A DNA stretch of 64,000 bases from Antennarius striatus (Eukaryota; Chordata; Actinopteri; Lophiiformes; Antennariidae): assembly GCF_040054535.1 (NCBI RefSeq), contig NC_090798.1:3760001-3824000 (forward strand), in the 5' to 3' direction. This document shows positions 63,588-64,000 of this stretch, piece after piece. The first letter of the stretch is position 1. Each line of letters begins with the position of its first letter. Under the pieces are notes generated by a model. The model worked only from the letters and a program-made list of their open reading frames with translations. It was not told the origin of the DNA and made no database searches. The position numbers were made by a program, and so were the translations under genes.

Positions 63588-64000
63588 CACAAAATGTTGC
63601 AGGAAACATTACAATTTTAATTACAAAACAGCATTCCCGATTAAGGAAGAAGTACTGGAAAAATGCTTGATTCCTTTTGAAGGAATGGTGCAACATTTTG
63701 GAGAAACATTTTGCTTATTTGTGAAAGCTTTTTCCCATCCTTCATTAATGTCCTTCTCTCGTTCCTCTCTCAATCCTCTCACCAGTACATCAAACCAGTC
63801 AAAGGACATGAAGCTGGTGTTTCACAAGGCGGCAAAGAAGATCTCCCACATCCTCGTTGTGACTCAGCTCCACGCATCCAATGATGACGAAAACGTCTTG
63901 ATGTCACACCACTGACTGATCTGGACCCCTTGGAGGATTTTGACTGTTTGCACTGAGACTGACACAGAAAACCTATGGAATTATTGATTAACACAGGTGA

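Larger units (their letters stand above)
63074..64000 (+). other. Probable gucy2f 3' UTR and flank
   Basis: No assigned coding sequence follows the cyclase stop. AATAAA is at 63582-63587. There is a hairpin-forming CGACGT-rich segment at 63188-63240. A stretch at 63786-63915 has an acceptor-like CACCAG and an open frame ending VLMSHH that I cannot assign; it may be chance or an exon of a neighbouring gene running off the window. Confidence 0.45.

Noticed and set aside
63786..63915. Terminal exon with frame ending VLMSHH after gucy2f
   Set aside because: The acceptor-like CACCAG is present, but the protein is not recognisable, both strands are open, and the cyclase already has its proper C-terminus and stop.
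1..64000. CRISPR arrays, bacterial operons or phage/viral genes
   Set aside because: Spliced vertebrate genes occupy the window; no regularly spaced direct repeats, Shine-Dalgarno-led gene strings or viral reading frames are seen.

Overview
The window is vertebrate nuclear DNA, most likely from a teleost fish. Four multi-exon protein genes of vertebrate families are present, with GT-AG introns that keep reading phase across every junction I joined. The background is AT-rich, with long (AC)n tracts, Tc1/mariner remnants and short interspersed repeats of the kind common in fish genomes. All product names come from recognising family sequence by eye; no database search was run.

Layout. (1) About 5.8-15.7 kb, plus strand: the 3' two thirds of a Rho GTPase-activating protein of the ARHGAP6 type. 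Ten coding exons are visible; the 5' exons lie before the window or were not recognised. (2) 15.7-20.7 kb: intergenic, with a cluster of CTCF-like motifs. (3) 24.3-34.0 kb, minus strand: a complete usp12 deubiquitinase gene in ten coding exons, with a probable long 3' UTR reaching down to about 20.7 kb. (4) 34.0-37.0 kb: a divergent intergenic region holding a tRNA-derived SINE-like repeat. (5) 37.0-45.0 kb, plus strand: a complete rasl11a small-GTPase gene in eight coding exons. Its first intron carries an intact, unrecognised 302-codon ORF on the opposite strand and a dead Tc1-like transposon. (6) 45.0-56.3 kb: a gene-poor spacer with repeat remnants. (7) 56.4-63.1 kb, plus strand: a complete retinal guanylyl cyclase gene (gucy2f-like) in 23 coding exons. 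(8) 63.1-64.0 kb: its probable 3' UTR and flank.

The genes are not an operon or a pathway. The head-to-head usp12/rasl11a pair matches the arrangement I recall for USP12-RASL11A on human chromosome 13q12, which supports naming them usp12 and rasl11a rather than usp46 and rasl11b. The cyclase is a photoreceptor enzyme that makes cGMP; the Rho-GAP turns off Rho-family GTPases; USP12 removes ubiquitin; RASL11A is an atypical Ras-like GTPase.

The observations most worth a second look are: a Thr in place of the catalytic Asn in the cyclase domain of gucy2f; two upstream ORFs before gucy2f, the second ending on the main start codon; the unidentified 302-aa antisense ORF; the orientation pattern of the CTCF-like motifs; and a microsatellite-encoded Gly/Glu insert in USP12. 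I did not find a clearly new multi-gene system.
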